A stretch of DNA of 64,000 nucleotides from Chitinophaga pollutisoli (GTDB taxonomy: Bacteria > Bacteroidota > Bacteroidia > Chitinophagales > Chitinophagaceae). This document shows, piece by piece, positions 44,477-53,442 of the stretch. The notes beneath the pieces were generated by a model. That model was not told the DNA's origin. It was given only the letters and a program-made list of their open reading frames with translations, and did not search any database. The stretch covers positions 5,548,001 to 5,612,000 of the forward strand of contig NZ_CP149822.1 in NCBI RefSeq assembly GCF_038396755.1, read 5' to 3'. The translations under genes and the position numbers were made by a program. The stretch's first letter is position 1, and each line of letters begins with the position of its first letter.

Positions 44477-45264
44477 AAATAGCCCTGCTCTACATCTGTA
44501 CCGGCAAATACACCGTGTTCTGGGACGAATTCTTCACCAGCAGCGAACAGTATTTCATCCCCGGCGCGGAAAAGGAGTATTTCGTATTCACTGACGCCAC
44601 GGACCTCCCGCACAACAACCATCCCCGCGTGCATGTCATCGAACAGGAATGGCTGGCATGGCCCTACGCCACGCTGATGCGGTTTCATATCTTCTCCCGC
44701 GTGGAAACACAACTGCGGGCCTTCGACTATATCTTCTTCTTCAACGCCAACGCGCAATTCCTGCGGACCATCACCGCGGAGGAGTTTTTGCCGGGGCCGG
44801 AGCACGAAGGGCTGACGGTTGTCAGCAGTCCCGGTTTCCACGGGCAGCCGGTAAAAAATTTCCCTTACGAGAAAAAAGATAAGCGCTCCAAAGCCTACAT
44901 GCCGCCTGCTTTGCGGAAAATCTACGTGCAGGGCGGCGTAAATGGCGGCACGGCCGCGGCTTTCCTGGCGTTGATTCAGGAGCTGAAACAAAATGTGCAG
45001 TCTGATCTGGACAGGGGCATCATCGCCGCGTGGCACGACGAATCGCACCTTAACCGCTACATCGCGGAGCGCCATCCCAGGGTGCTTCCGCCCGGTTATA
45101 TTTTCCCGGAAGAGCGTAAAGACCTGCCCTTTGAGCCGGTCATCCTCATCCGCGACAAAAACCGCCTGGGAGGCAATGCCGCCCTGCGGCAACATACCGA
45201 TCTGCATCCCCGCCCGGGGATCACGCAGCGCATCCTGCGCCGCGTACGCAATTGGTTCAGCTGA
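44473..45264 (+). CDS. GT6 family glycosyltransferase (ABO / alpha-1,3-GalNAc/Gal-transferase type)
   Basis: This 263-residue enzyme matches the GT6 fold of mammalian ABO transferases and their bacterial relatives. LYICTGKYTVFWDEFFTSSE, WPYATLMRFHIF and DYIFFFNANAQFLR come early; IYVQGGVNGGT (150-160) and the GT6-diagnostic WHDESHLNRY (187-196) follow. The usual metal-binding DxD is NAN at 91-93, as in known bacterial GT6 enzymes that work without a metal. At the residue equivalent to human 268, which helps choose GalNAc or Gal, I read Gly by hand alignment, hinting at GalNAc. It overlaps the methyltransferase by 4 bp. The probable acceptor is an alpha-1,2-fucosylated galactose, given the GT11 gene in the same cluster. 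Confidence 0.9.
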   Translation: MKIALLYICTGKYTVFWDEFFTSSEQYFIPGAEKEYFVFTDATDLPHNNHPRVHVIEQEWLAWPYATLMRFHIFSRVETQLRAFDYIFFFNANAQFLRTITAEEFLPGPEHEGLTVVSSPGFHGQPVKNFPYEKKDKRSKAYMPPALRKIYVQGGVNGGTAAAFLALIQELKQNVQSDLDRGIIAAWHDESHLNRYIAERHPRVLPPGYIFPEERKDLPFEPVILIRDKNRLGGNAALRQHTDLHPRPGITQRILRRVRNWFS

Positions 45265-46764
45265 TTATTTCCGTTTGATGAAACCCCGCATCATGGCCAG
45301 GCCTTTGCGCCAGGTTTCCGTAACGTCCTGCGACATGCGGAAATAAATGATGGGGAAAAGATAGATGGCGCAGAAGATGCTGGTGCGCAGTATCCCACGC
45401 AGCCACGGATTTTCCGTGGTGATGAGGTACTGGCAGATGTACCAGCCCGCTATCGCCAGCAATACCACATACAGGGTTTTGAGGGAGAAGGGCTGCATGT
45501 TGAATCGGTAATAGAGGAAGACGTATCGAAGTGAATTGTAAATCACCGCCGTTATCAGCGCGGCCACGCCCGAGCCGGTGATTCCCAGTAATTTGATCAG
45601 CCAGATATTCATCGGGATGCTGGCTACCAGCAATACCAGCGTGGAATAGAACTGGAAGCGCCACATGTTGGACGTGCCGATGATCTGTTCGTTCACGCCG
45701 GTACCCAGGTCGAGCACCTTGCTCAGGCCAAGAAAAAGAATGATATAGCGCCCTTCGAGGTACAGCTCGGGGATGTGGAGGATTTCAAAAGCGGAATCCA
45801 AGTTCAGCCATACCATCATGAACAAAAACATGGAAAAAATGAGCAAGGTAAGCGATGAACGCCGGTACATGCTTTGGATGGCGGTATAATCCTTGTCTTT
45901 CCACGCTTTCGCCAGGATGGGAATGGCGATGGCGATGAGGCTGCGCTGCGGAACGGCGATGGCGTTGCTCACATAGGTGCTGGATTCCAGTACACCCGTG
46001 GCCGCGAGGCCCTTGGTGCTCCCCACCACCAGCGCGTCGATGTTCTGCGCCAGTACGCCGAATACGCTGCCGCCGAAAATGAGGACGTTGAAGGATATCA
46101 TCTTGTCCGACAGCTTGCGGGTCACCTTGCTGATGCGGAACGAGAAATGCAGCGAATCCGCCCTTTTCAGATACAGCACCAGCGCAATGAACACGGCCGC
46201 GTAGATGAAAGAGAAAACCCAGATAAATTGTATGTCGGTGAGGAAATGTACGATCAGCAACAGGATCAGCAGCGTGGTAATGACGCGGATGCCCACTTCT
46301 TTGAGGAAGATGGGGAAAATGGTTTTGAAATGGTTGTAGCTGAAGTTCTCGAACAGCGTGAACAGCATGAGGAAGAACGTGAACGGGTAGAGCAGGTAGA
46401 AATGCTCCACGAACACCTGGGAGTTGGCGGAATATTTCTGTACCACCACGTCATGGAATAATATCGTGCCGAGCGTTACCAACGCGAATCCGATCACGCT
46501 GGTGGTAAGCACGATGCCGAACAGGTCGCGCTTGCCGAAGGGCAGATGGTCGCGGTAATACGGATAGAATTTGTTCAGCAGGGTAGCGGTGCCCATGGAG
46601 GCGATGGAATAGAAAACCAAAGCGGTGCTGGACATGAGGCGCGTGAGGCCGTAGATCTCGGCCGGCACGAAAGACATGAACAGGTATGTATTGAGCGCCC
46701 CGATGGCGAAACCCAGGTAGGTGATAACGACGGACCGGATGCTTTGGCTTCTTATAATTCCCAT
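45265..46764 (-). CDS. Polysaccharide flippase (Wzx/MOP family)
   Basis: This 499-residue integral membrane protein is of the polysaccharide export MOP family, with about twelve to fourteen helices (VITYLGFAIGALNTYLFMSF, YLLYPFTFFLMLFTLFENF, ILFSMFLFMMVWLN and the last YVVLLAIAGWYICQYLI). The N-terminal stretch SQSIRSVVITYLG is a common MOP start. The family moves lipid-linked oligosaccharides across the inner membrane. Placed head-on after the GT6 gene with no intergenic base, it is the only gene of the cluster on minus, so the two directions are probably transcribed separately. It would flip the unit that the neighbouring transferases build. Confidence 0.88.
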   Translation of the reverse strand: MGIIRSQSIRSVVITYLGFAIGALNTYLFMSFVPAEIYGLTRLMSSTALVFYSIASMGTATLLNKFYPYYRDHLPFGKRDLFGIVLTTSVIGFALVTLGTILFHDVVVQKYSANSQVFVEHFYLLYPFTFFLMLFTLFENFSYNHFKTIFPIFLKEVGIRVITTLLILLLIVHFLTDIQFIWVFSFIYAAVFIALVLYLKRADSLHFSFRISKVTRKLSDKMISFNVLIFGGSVFGVLAQNIDALVVGSTKGLAATGVLESSTYVSNAIAVPQRSLIAIAIPILAKAWKDKDYTAIQSMYRRSSLTLLIFSMFLFMMVWLNLDSAFEILHIPELYLEGRYIILFLGLSKVLDLGTGVNEQIIGTSNMWRFQFYSTLVLLVASIPMNIWLIKLLGITGSGVAALITAVIYNSLRYVFLYYRFNMQPFSLKTLYVVLLAIAGWYICQYLITTENPWLRGILRTSIFCAIYLFPIIYFRMSQDVTETWRKGLAMMRGFIKRK

Positions 46765-46812
46765 ATAGATACCCGCAAAAATAGATATTTTTGCTCCTTA
46801 AACCGGTAATTC

Positions 46813-47649
46813 TTGATCCTTGTTCAATTAAAAGGAGGGCTGGGCAACCAGATGTTCCAATACGCAGCCGGCCGCACGCTGGCATGGCAACACGACGTTC
46901 CGCTGTTCCTCGACAAGGATAGTTATGAACCCGGTCAGGCCGCGATGTACGGACTTGGCGGATTCCATATTACCGCTTCCATCGCCGGGGAAGCGCTGAT
47001 CCCCCGGCCGGGTGTCCTGCAAAAGATGTTCAATCGCCTGGCGCCCGCTTCCATGCGCAACGTTTACCGCGAAAAGCATTTCCATTTCGATCCCGCGTTC
47101 TTTTCCCTCCGCCCGCCCATTTACCTCAAAGGATACTGGCAAAGCTGGAAATATTTCGAACCGGCGAAAGACCAGATTCGGGAAGATTTCGCATTTACGA
47201 CCGATTTTAGCCCGGAAATCCGCGGGAAAGCGGAGGCGCTGCGCAGCAGCAACAGCGTGGCAATGCACTTCCGCCGGGGAGATTATACCAGCACTTCCGC
47301 GGCCAATTACCACGGTATCTGCGCGCCCGAATATTACCAGAAAGCGGCGGAACGCTATCCCGGCGCCACATTTTATATATTTACCAATGATCCGGCATGG
47401 GTGAAAGACAACCTGCCGCAGGGGATCGCTTATGAAATCCTCAGCGGCTCTCTCAGCAGTACGCAATACGAGGACCTTTTCCTCATGAGCAGCTGCCGCC
47501 ACCAGGTGATCGCCAACAGCAGTTACAGTTGGTGGGCCGCGTGGCTGAACCGGTACGAAGGCAAGCGGGTCACCGCGCCGAAACAGTGGTTTGTGGCGGA
47601 GGGATTGCATGCCGATGATTTAATACCAGCAGACTGGGACAGAATATAA
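46813..47649 (+). CDS. Alpha-1,2-fucosyltransferase (GT11)
   Basis: This 278-residue glycosyltransferase matches family GT11. The N terminus ILVQLKGGLGNQMFQYAAG is the family hallmark; HFRRGDYTS (152-160) is the donor-binding H-x-R-R-G-D motif; SSCRHQVIANSSYSWWAAWL (near 235) is the third motif. The start appears to be a TTG (46813), since the in-frame TAA at 46807 prevents extension. It adds fucose to galactose in alpha-1,2 linkage, the H-antigen step. It diverges from the flippase. A GDP-fucose pathway is needed, but its genes are not in the window. The GT2 gene follows 5 bp later. Confidence 0.9.
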   Translation: MILVQLKGGLGNQMFQYAAGRTLAWQHDVPLFLDKDSYEPGQAAMYGLGGFHITASIAGEALIPRPGVLQKMFNRLAPASMRNVYREKHFHFDPAFFSLRPPIYLKGYWQSWKYFEPAKDQIREDFAFTTDFSPEIRGKAEALRSSNSVAMHFRRGDYTSTSAANYHGICAPEYYQKAAERYPGATFYIFTNDPAWVKDNLPQGIAYEILSGSLSSTQYEDLFLMSSCRHQVIANSSYSWWAAWLNRYEGKRVTAPKQWFVAEGLHADDLIPADWDRI

Positions 47650-47653
47650 CCAC

Positions 47654-48475
47654 ATGGAAAAAGCACCGCTCATATCCGTCATATTACCCGTATACAACGG
47701 CGGCCCCTTCCTGCGGCAAACGCTGGAAGCGCTGTTGGCGCAAACGCTGGAAGATTTTGAACTGCTCGTTATCAACGACGGTTCCACGGACGACAGCGAG
47801 GCTACCATCCTCTCTTTCACCGATCCCCGCATCCGATATCTCCCGCAATCCAACCAGGGCTTCATCGCCAGCCTGAACCGCGGCATCGCGGAGGCTCGGG
47901 GGAAATACATCGCCCGCATCGATGCCGACGATGTGTGCCTGCCACTCCGTTTCGAACAGCAGGCGGCATTGCTGAACGATCGTCCGGAAGTGGCGGTGGT
48001 AGGATGTTTTATCATCTTTATCGACGAAAACGGGAAAGAAACGGGCATCTGGCCCGAAGACCGCGCCTGCGTCTCCAACGAACAGATCCGGCAGGCGCTG
48101 CCGCATTTCAACTGCATCGCGCATCCGGGCGTGATGGGGAGAACGGAGATTTTCCGGCAGTATCCTTACCGCGCTTCCCAGCAACATATCGAGGATTACG
48201 ACCTCTGGCTGCGCCTCGCAGGCGATGATAAGGTGATCGTGAAATTGCCCCAGCCTTTGCTGTTGTACCGCGTGCATACTGGCTCGGTGACCGTGTCTGT
48301 CATCAAAAAGAACAATATTTTCCTGCGCCACTTCCATTGCAAGCGCCGCTACCTGGCGGGGCGCATCCGGGAAAGGAAATGGAACGGATTCGATTTCCGG
48401 GTGCTGGCCGGCATGTGCCGCGATGCCATGGTCGCTTTCGGTAAATCCATCAAACAACGCAACGCGCATGTATAA
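47654..48475 (+). CDS. GT2 family glycosyltransferase
   Basis: This 273-residue inverting GT-A transferase begins ISVILPVYNGGPFLRQTLEA, the GT2 start, with LLVINDGSTDDSE and the nucleotide-binding ARIDADDVCLPLR, whose Asp residues form the DxD. The acceptor-side motif QHIEDYDLWLRLAG (ED and W) follows. A short basic tail ends the protein. It is on plus with the fucosyltransferase and ends inside the next gene's start (8-bp overlap), so the four plus-strand transferases form one operon. The sugar donor and linkage cannot be told. Confidence in the family is high, the position in the pathway inferred. Confidence 0.9.
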   Translation: MEKAPLISVILPVYNGGPFLRQTLEALLAQTLEDFELLVINDGSTDDSEATILSFTDPRIRYLPQSNQGFIASLNRGIAEARGKYIARIDADDVCLPLRFEQQAALLNDRPEVAVVGCFIIFIDENGKETGIWPEDRACVSNEQIRQALPHFNCIAHPGVMGRTEIFRQYPYRASQQHIEDYDLWLRLAGDDKVIVKLPQPLLLYRVHTGSVTVSVIKKNNIFLRHFHCKRRYLAGRIRERKWNGFDFRVLAGMCRDAMVAFGKSIKQRNAHV

Positions 48476-49628
48476 ACTCCTCCTGCTGAAACGGCGCCTG
48501 GAAGCCATCGCCATCTTTCCGTTTGCCCTCCTGGGCAGGCTGATCGCGAAGCTGCGCCCCCTGCAAAGAGAGTTCGACCTGTTCCTGTTCTTCCCCTTTT
48601 ACCACGTTGGCGGAGCCGAGAAAGTACATGCGCAGATCACGCAGCTGTTCCCGGAAAAGAAGATCATCGTCTTCTTCACCAAAAAATCCCAGGGCAGCGC
48701 GCTGCTGAACGATTTCAGGGCGCCCAACATAGTAATCCGCGACATCTCCCGGTATACCGATAATAAATTCATGTACTGGAACAACCTCATCTGGCGCGGG
48801 ATCGTGGCCGGTTACATCCGCCGGCAGCGAAGGGCGCCGGTGGTATTCAACGGGCAATGCAATTTCGCCTATAAGCTGTCGCCGCATGTACCGGCGGAAG
48901 TCCGCCAGATCGAGCTGATCCATTCCTTTTGCAGTTTTTCCTACATCCGCATTCCTTTCATCCCGTTTTACGAAACCACGGTGATGATCAGCCGCGACAG
49001 CATCCGCCAGCACCTGGAGCTCTACCGCCAATACGCCATCCCGGCGGCTTTGGGGGAACGCATCCGCCTGATCATGAACGGCATTCCCATCCCATCCGAT
49101 ACCTCGCCCTTGCCGGAAGCGGCCACGCTGCTGTATGTGGGCCGGGGAACGGAGGAAAAGCGCCCCTGGCTGGTGGCTGCCATCGCCCATGAGGCGGGCA
49201 TGCGGGCCGGTATGCTGGGGCCGCTGAAAAATGCTATTCCTGCCGCGGTGCAGGTGCATTGCACGTTCTACGGCGAACAGTCGGACGCGGCGCTGATCGA
49301 CCGCATCTACCGCGAACACCGCATCATCACGATCACTTCCACGCGCGAGGGCTTCCCCATGGTGATCATGGAAGCGATGGCGCGCGGGCTGGCCGTATTA
49401 TCGACCGATGTGGGAGATATTCCGTATCATGTGCAGCATGGCGTAAACGGATGGCTGATAAAACACGGCCAGCCGGAAGCGGGCATCGTTTCGGAAGGCG
49501 CGAAATGGCTCCGCGAAGCTACGCCCGAAACATTGACCGCCATGCGTGAACGCAACATAGCATACGCCCGCGAACATTTCAGCCTGGAAGCGTTTGCTGC
49601 CGCTTACCGCAGCCTTTTGCAGAATTGA
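48468..49628 (+). CDS. GT4 family glycosyltransferase
   Basis: This 386-residue GT-B retaining transferase starts at ATG 48468 (MYKLLLLKRRLEAIAI), overlapping the previous stop; an in-frame start at 48423 lies inside the upstream gene and is not needed. N-terminal FYHVGGAEKVHAQITQLFP is the acceptor-side signature (GGAEK). The C-terminal half has LLYVGRGTEEKRPWLVA and ITSTREGFPMVIMEAMARGLAV, containing the EX7E donor motif (REGFPMVIME). An N-terminal hydrophobic patch (IFPFALLGRLIA) may hold it to the membrane. The donor is unknown. It is the third plus-strand transferase of the cluster. Confidence 0.9.
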   Translation: MYKLLLLKRRLEAIAIFPFALLGRLIAKLRPLQREFDLFLFFPFYHVGGAEKVHAQITQLFPEKKIIVFFTKKSQGSALLNDFRAPNIVIRDISRYTDNKFMYWNNLIWRGIVAGYIRRQRRAPVVFNGQCNFAYKLSPHVPAEVRQIELIHSFCSFSYIRIPFIPFYETTVMISRDSIRQHLELYRQYAIPAALGERIRLIMNGIPIPSDTSPLPEAATLLYVGRGTEEKRPWLVAAIAHEAGMRAGMLGPLKNAIPAAVQVHCTFYGEQSDAALIDRIYREHRIITITSTREGFPMVIMEAMARGLAVLSTDVGDIPYHVQHGVNGWLIKHGQPEAGIVSEGAKWLREATPETLTAMRERNIAYAREHFSLEAFAAAYRSLLQN

Positions 49629-49629
49629 T

Positions 49630-50541
49630 ATGAAGCCATTATCCGTCATCATCATCACTTATAACCGTCCTGACGACCTCGGAATGCTCGTCCGCAACCT
49701 GGCCGCGCAACAAAACGCGGATGCGTTGCTGGAAGAGGTGATCGTCATCAATAACGCGTCCACGGCGGATTACAGCGAAGTGAAGGCCTTCATGGCCGAA
49801 CGTCCTTATTTCCGCTACGTGGACTCGCCGGAAAACCTCGGCGTAGCCAGGGGCCGCAATCTCGGCATATCCCTGGCCAAAGCGCCCGTCCTCGTCACGA
49901 TCGACGACGACGCCTGGTTCCGCGATGCCACGGCGCTCCAATCCATCACCGATGCCTTCGCGGGATCGTACCTGCGCGACAACCAGGCGGGGATCCTTTG
50001 CTTCAAGGTGCTCTACGCCAGCACGGGGCAAATGCAGGTCAACGCCTTCCCGCACAAGCAATTCGAAAAGTACCGCAGCAAACCGTATTTCCTTGCGCCG
50101 TATTTCATCGGCTGCGGGCATGCCATCCTGAAGGAAGCGTACGATAAAGCCGGGCTGTACCCTGAAGATTTTTTCTACGGGATGGAGGAGTACGACCTGT
50201 CGTACCGCGTGATGGATAAAGGTTACAGCATCGCATATTTGTCGGATATCGTGGTAATGCACAACGAATCGCCGCTGGGCCGCACGCCGCATGCGGAGAA
50301 GATGCGGATGCTCTGGGTGAACAAGGCGAAGGTAGCTTACCGTTATCTTCCCAAATATTGCTACTATACGACGGCGGCAATGTGGTCGCTGGAGTTTTTG
50401 CAGAAAACCAAATGGAACTGGAAAGCCTGGGCCAGCGGCTGGTCGTCCATCTTCGCCATTCCCAAAAAGGAAAAACGAACGCCCATCGGACCTTCCGCCC
50501 GCGCATACCTCCGCAAAACGGAAGCGCGCCTGTGGTATTGA
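49630..50541 (+). CDS. GT2 family glycosyltransferase (rhamnosyl/galactosyl type)
   Basis: This 303-residue GT-A transferase starts at ATG 49630 (MKPLSVIIITYNRPDDLGML), 1 bp after the previous stop. NNASTADYSEVKAFM, NLGVARGRNLGISLAKAPV and VTIDDDAWFRD (donor and metal site DDD) follow in GT2 order. CGHAILKEAYDKAGLYPEDFF and EEYDLSYRVMDKGY form the acceptor-side ExD region; the pattern with a separate GGG-type nucleotide loop is that of transferases adding rhamnose or galactose to O-antigen-like glycans. It is the last plus-strand transferase, and a strong terminator follows. Sugar and linkage are unknown. Confidence 0.88.
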   Translation: MKPLSVIIITYNRPDDLGMLVRNLAAQQNADALLEEVIVINNASTADYSEVKAFMAERPYFRYVDSPENLGVARGRNLGISLAKAPVLVTIDDDAWFRDATALQSITDAFAGSYLRDNQAGILCFKVLYASTGQMQVNAFPHKQFEKYRSKPYFLAPYFIGCGHAILKEAYDKAGLYPEDFFYGMEEYDLSYRVMDKGYSIAYLSDIVVMHNESPLGRTPHAEKMRMLWVNKAKVAYRYLPKYCYYTTAAMWSLEFLQKTKWNWKAWASGWSSIFAIPKKEKRTPIGPSARAYLRKTEARLWY

Positions 50542-50562
50542 TAAAAATATGGCTTGAAAGCG

Positions 50563-50602
50563 CAACGGCCCGGCAGTTTTTCAACTACCGGGCCGTTGTT
50601 AT
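50563..50602. terminator. Terminator between the last glycosyltransferase and the YfhO gene
   Basis: CAACGGCCCGG (50563-50573) pairs perfectly with CCGGGCCGTTG (50588-50598) over a 14-nt loop, followed by TTATTT. It serves the plus-strand transferase operon and may also serve the minus-strand YfhO gene. Confidence 0.75.
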
Positions 50603-50615
50603 TTGTAATACTATC

Positions 50616-53096
50616 TTATTGTGCTTTGGCGGCGTTGGCCTTCCGCTGCCGCATGATCTCGAAAGCGATCGCCAGCGCGAGGAGCACCAGCATGCCGATG
50701 GACGAGATGCCGGTGATCTTGTTGCCGAGATAGTAGGAACGCGGCTCGAATTTCATCACGATGTCGTGCTGGCCGGCGGGGATCTTCGCTGCGCGCAGGA
50801 GGTAATTGGCGCGGATGATCTCCGCTTCCTGGCCGTCGATGAACAGTTTCCAGCCTGCTGGATAATAGATATCGGAGAACACAGCGAGGCCGGCCCGGCT
50901 GTTGTTGCTTTTGTATTGCAGCTCGTTGAGGCCGTACCTGGTAAGCCGGATCTGGCTGGAGGAATCTCTCCCGGGCGTGAAACCGTTGAGCGCGGCGCGG
51001 AAGCGCTCGTCTACTACTGCCGCATGTTCGAAGGGCAGGCTGTCCAGCGCTTTCATCTCATCGTCCGCATTTTTAGCCCACACCAGGCTGTCGACGAACC
51101 AGGCGTTGCCAAGGGCGCCGGGGTTTTGCTGGTACGACAGCTGTCCCTGCTGGTTCTGGAAGATGATGTATTTCGTATTGAGCATGTTTAGCACGCCCTG
51201 GTTGCCTTTGGACAGCTGATGCTGGATGAGGTCCTGGTAACGGGCGAGTTTCACGGGGCTGTAGCCGCCCACGCTCTTGTGGTGGTACGAGCTGATGGCG
51301 TCTTCGAAGCGGGTGGTGTTGAGTACGCGGTAGTAAGGATCGGGATCTTTACGGATCTCAACGTCTACCGGAGACGGTGCGAAGATGGCGCTGTATTCGG
51401 TGGGCGTCACGTAATGCTCTTTGCCGAGATAGCGGTTGGAGATCCAGATCTGATCGAGGGCAACGAGGCCTGCGAGGATGGCCAGTACCGGCGTTGCCGC
51501 CAGTTTGCCTTTCAGCCAGGCCCAGCCAAGGGCGAAGGCCGCCACGATGAAGAAGAGGCTCCGGAAGGCATCGACCCGCAAGAGGGAGGCGCGGTCGGAT
51601 TTCAGGGCGTTGACCAGCTGGTCGAGCATTTCCTGGTTGCCGCCCACGAACTGGCTGAAGAACTGGTACGCGAAATCGTCTTTATGCGTGAACGAAAGCA
51701 TGCCGAAAGAAGCGATGACGAGCAGCAGCGCGAGGCCGCCGGTAACATAGAGCGCTTTTTTCAGGTTCTTCATCGCCAGGGCTTTGTCCTGCGCGTCGGT
51801 GATCAGCTGGTTGAGGCCCCAGCATGCGAAGAAGGGTACCAGCAATTGGGGGATGACGAGCGCTTGCGCGGGTGCACGGAATTTATTGTAGTAAGGTAAG
51901 TGGTCGAACAGGAAATAGTTGATGAAGGAAAGGTTGCTGCCCCACGCCAGTACTACGCCGATCACGCAGGCGGCGATGATCCAGCCGCGGTTGAAATCCT
52001 TCACTGTAAACAGTGCGAGCACGAAGAAGAACAGGATGATAGCGCCCCAGTACACACCGCCGTCGGTCATGGGCTGGCTGCCCCAGTACCGGGGCATCTG
52101 CTGCACGAGCTGGTCGGCCTGCGCCTGGGGTACCCCCATATTCAGGAGTTGCTTGTGCATTTCGCCGTTACCGGGCAGCGGGCCGGTAGAAGGGCCGCCG
52201 TACAGGTTGGGCGCCACGATGGTGAGCGTTTCCAGGATGCCTTCGCTCCAGTTGAAAGCGTAGGATTTATCGAGACCGCCTTTCGTTTTATCGCTTTCGG
52301 TGCCCGCTTCCGGCGTTAGCTCGCTGTGGCCGCCGCGCATGGTGTATTGCGCGAATTCGGTGGTGGTCCAAAGGGTAACAGTGCTCGGGAGCACGGACAA
52401 TATACCGAAGGCCACCAGCGTGCCCGTGGCTTTGGCGAAGCGCGGGAGCTCCTTGTTGCGGATGGCGTGAACGAGATAGGCGACACCTATGCAAAGGCAA
52501 ACCAGCAGCATATAATATACCATCTGGTAGTGGCCTGACGTGATCATGAGGCACAGCGTGATGCAGGTGATGATCCCGCCGATGAAATATTTACCGCGGT
52601 AGGCGAGGAGGATGCCCGCGAGCAGGGGCGCCATATACGCGATGGTGAACATTTTTGTGTCGTGCCCCGCCGCAATGATCATTGCGTTATAGGAACCAAA
52701 CCCGAAGGCAATGGCGCCCAATACCGCCACCCACCAGCGAAAGTGCATCACGCATAGCAGGAAGTAAAACCCGATCATCGCGAGGAAATAAAAATTCACC
52801 GGCTTCGGCAAACCCAAAGTCAGGATCGTGTGCAGATTATACGTGTAGTTATCCTGCGCCATATAAATCTGGTAGGTAGGCATACCGCCGAACATGGCGT
52901 TGGTCCAGATGGGTTGGATACCCGTACTGTCGTGGTAAGCGCGCGCTTCCTGCGACATGCCTTTCCAGGATACGTTATCCGTCTGCCGCAGTTCCATGTC
53001 GTTCAACACAGGTGAGCAGAACAGGAAAGCTAATCCCAGGAAGATCAGGATGGCATACACATGTTTCAGAAGGCCTTTTTGCCAGTTTTGTTGCAT
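50616..53096 (-). CDS. YfhO family membrane protein
   Basis: This 826-residue polytopic membrane protein matches YfhO (Pfam family of bacterial membrane proteins with GT-C-like topology). About twelve helices fill the first 530 residues (AILIFLGLAFLFCSPVLNDMELRQ, FYFLAMIGFYFLLCVMHFRW and LLLVIASFGMLSFT among them). A periplasmic C-terminal part follows, with DPYYRVLNTTRFEDAISSYHH, GGYSPVKLARYQDLI and NTKYIIFQNQQG, then YYPAGWKLFIDGQEAEI before a last helix. Some YfhO proteins put sugar residues on lipoteichoic acid or O-antigen; here one may modify the surface glycan made next door, but that is inference. It lies head-on against the transferase operon. Confidence 0.88.
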   Translation of the reverse strand: MQQNWQKGLLKHVYAILIFLGLAFLFCSPVLNDMELRQTDNVSWKGMSQEARAYHDSTGIQPIWTNAMFGGMPTYQIYMAQDNYTYNLHTILTLGLPKPVNFYFLAMIGFYFLLCVMHFRWWVAVLGAIAFGFGSYNAMIIAAGHDTKMFTIAYMAPLLAGILLAYRGKYFIGGIITCITLCLMITSGHYQMVYYMLLVCLCIGVAYLVHAIRNKELPRFAKATGTLVAFGILSVLPSTVTLWTTTEFAQYTMRGGHSELTPEAGTESDKTKGGLDKSYAFNWSEGILETLTIVAPNLYGGPSTGPLPGNGEMHKQLLNMGVPQAQADQLVQQMPRYWGSQPMTDGGVYWGAIILFFFVLALFTVKDFNRGWIIAACVIGVVLAWGSNLSFINYFLFDHLPYYNKFRAPAQALVIPQLLVPFFACWGLNQLITDAQDKALAMKNLKKALYVTGGLALLLVIASFGMLSFTHKDDFAYQFFSQFVGGNQEMLDQLVNALKSDRASLLRVDAFRSLFFIVAAFALGWAWLKGKLAATPVLAILAGLVALDQIWISNRYLGKEHYVTPTEYSAIFAPSPVDVEIRKDPDPYYRVLNTTRFEDAISSYHHKSVGGYSPVKLARYQDLIQHQLSKGNQGVLNMLNTKYIIFQNQQGQLSYQQNPGALGNAWFVDSLVWAKNADDEMKALDSLPFEHAAVVDERFRAALNGFTPGRDSSSQIRLTRYGLNELQYKSNNSRAGLAVFSDIYYPAGWKLFIDGQEAEIIRANYLLRAAKIPAGQHDIVMKFEPRSYYLGNKITGISSIGMLVLLALAIAFEIMRQRKANAAKAQ

Positions 53097-53160
53097 CGGG
53101 TTTTTCCGGTTTAGTTTTTAAAAGAATCCAAAATAACTGTATTTTATCCGAAATTTCAAT

Positions 53161-53442
53161 ATGAGGCTCGTCCGCTTTCTCATAAAATTGAGCTTTATCT
53201 GTAATATCTGCTTTCTGCTCGGGTACTTCGTCCGGATGATGGGCGATCCCGAGGCCTGGAGCTTCCTCACCAAACACGTCACCATCCTCGGCTGGCTCGT
53301 GGCAGCCCCGCTCAACATCCTCACCGTCCTCATCGCCGTGGTAATGCTACTGTTGAAAAAGGTGCGTTTTGCAGACATCCATCCATATATTTTTGTGCTG
53401 AATGTGCTTATCTTGCTCATCCAACTCGCATCACCTATATGA
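53161..53442 (+). CDS. Small membrane protein of unknown function
   Basis: This 93-residue protein is almost entirely hydrophobic, with three predicted helices (FLIKLSFICNICFLLGYFV, ILGWLVAAPLNILTVLIAVVML and YIFVLNVLILLIQLAS). Its stop overlaps the start of the VUT/YhhQ transporter gene as ATGA, so the two are translationally coupled. The arrangement suggests a helper or regulatory partner of the transporter, but I do not recognise a family. It diverges from YfhO across a 64-bp gap. Confidence 0.7.
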   Translation: MRLVRFLIKLSFICNICFLLGYFVRMMGDPEAWSFLTKHVTILGWLVAAPLNILTVLIAVVMLLLKKVRFADIHPYIFVLNVLILLIQLASPI

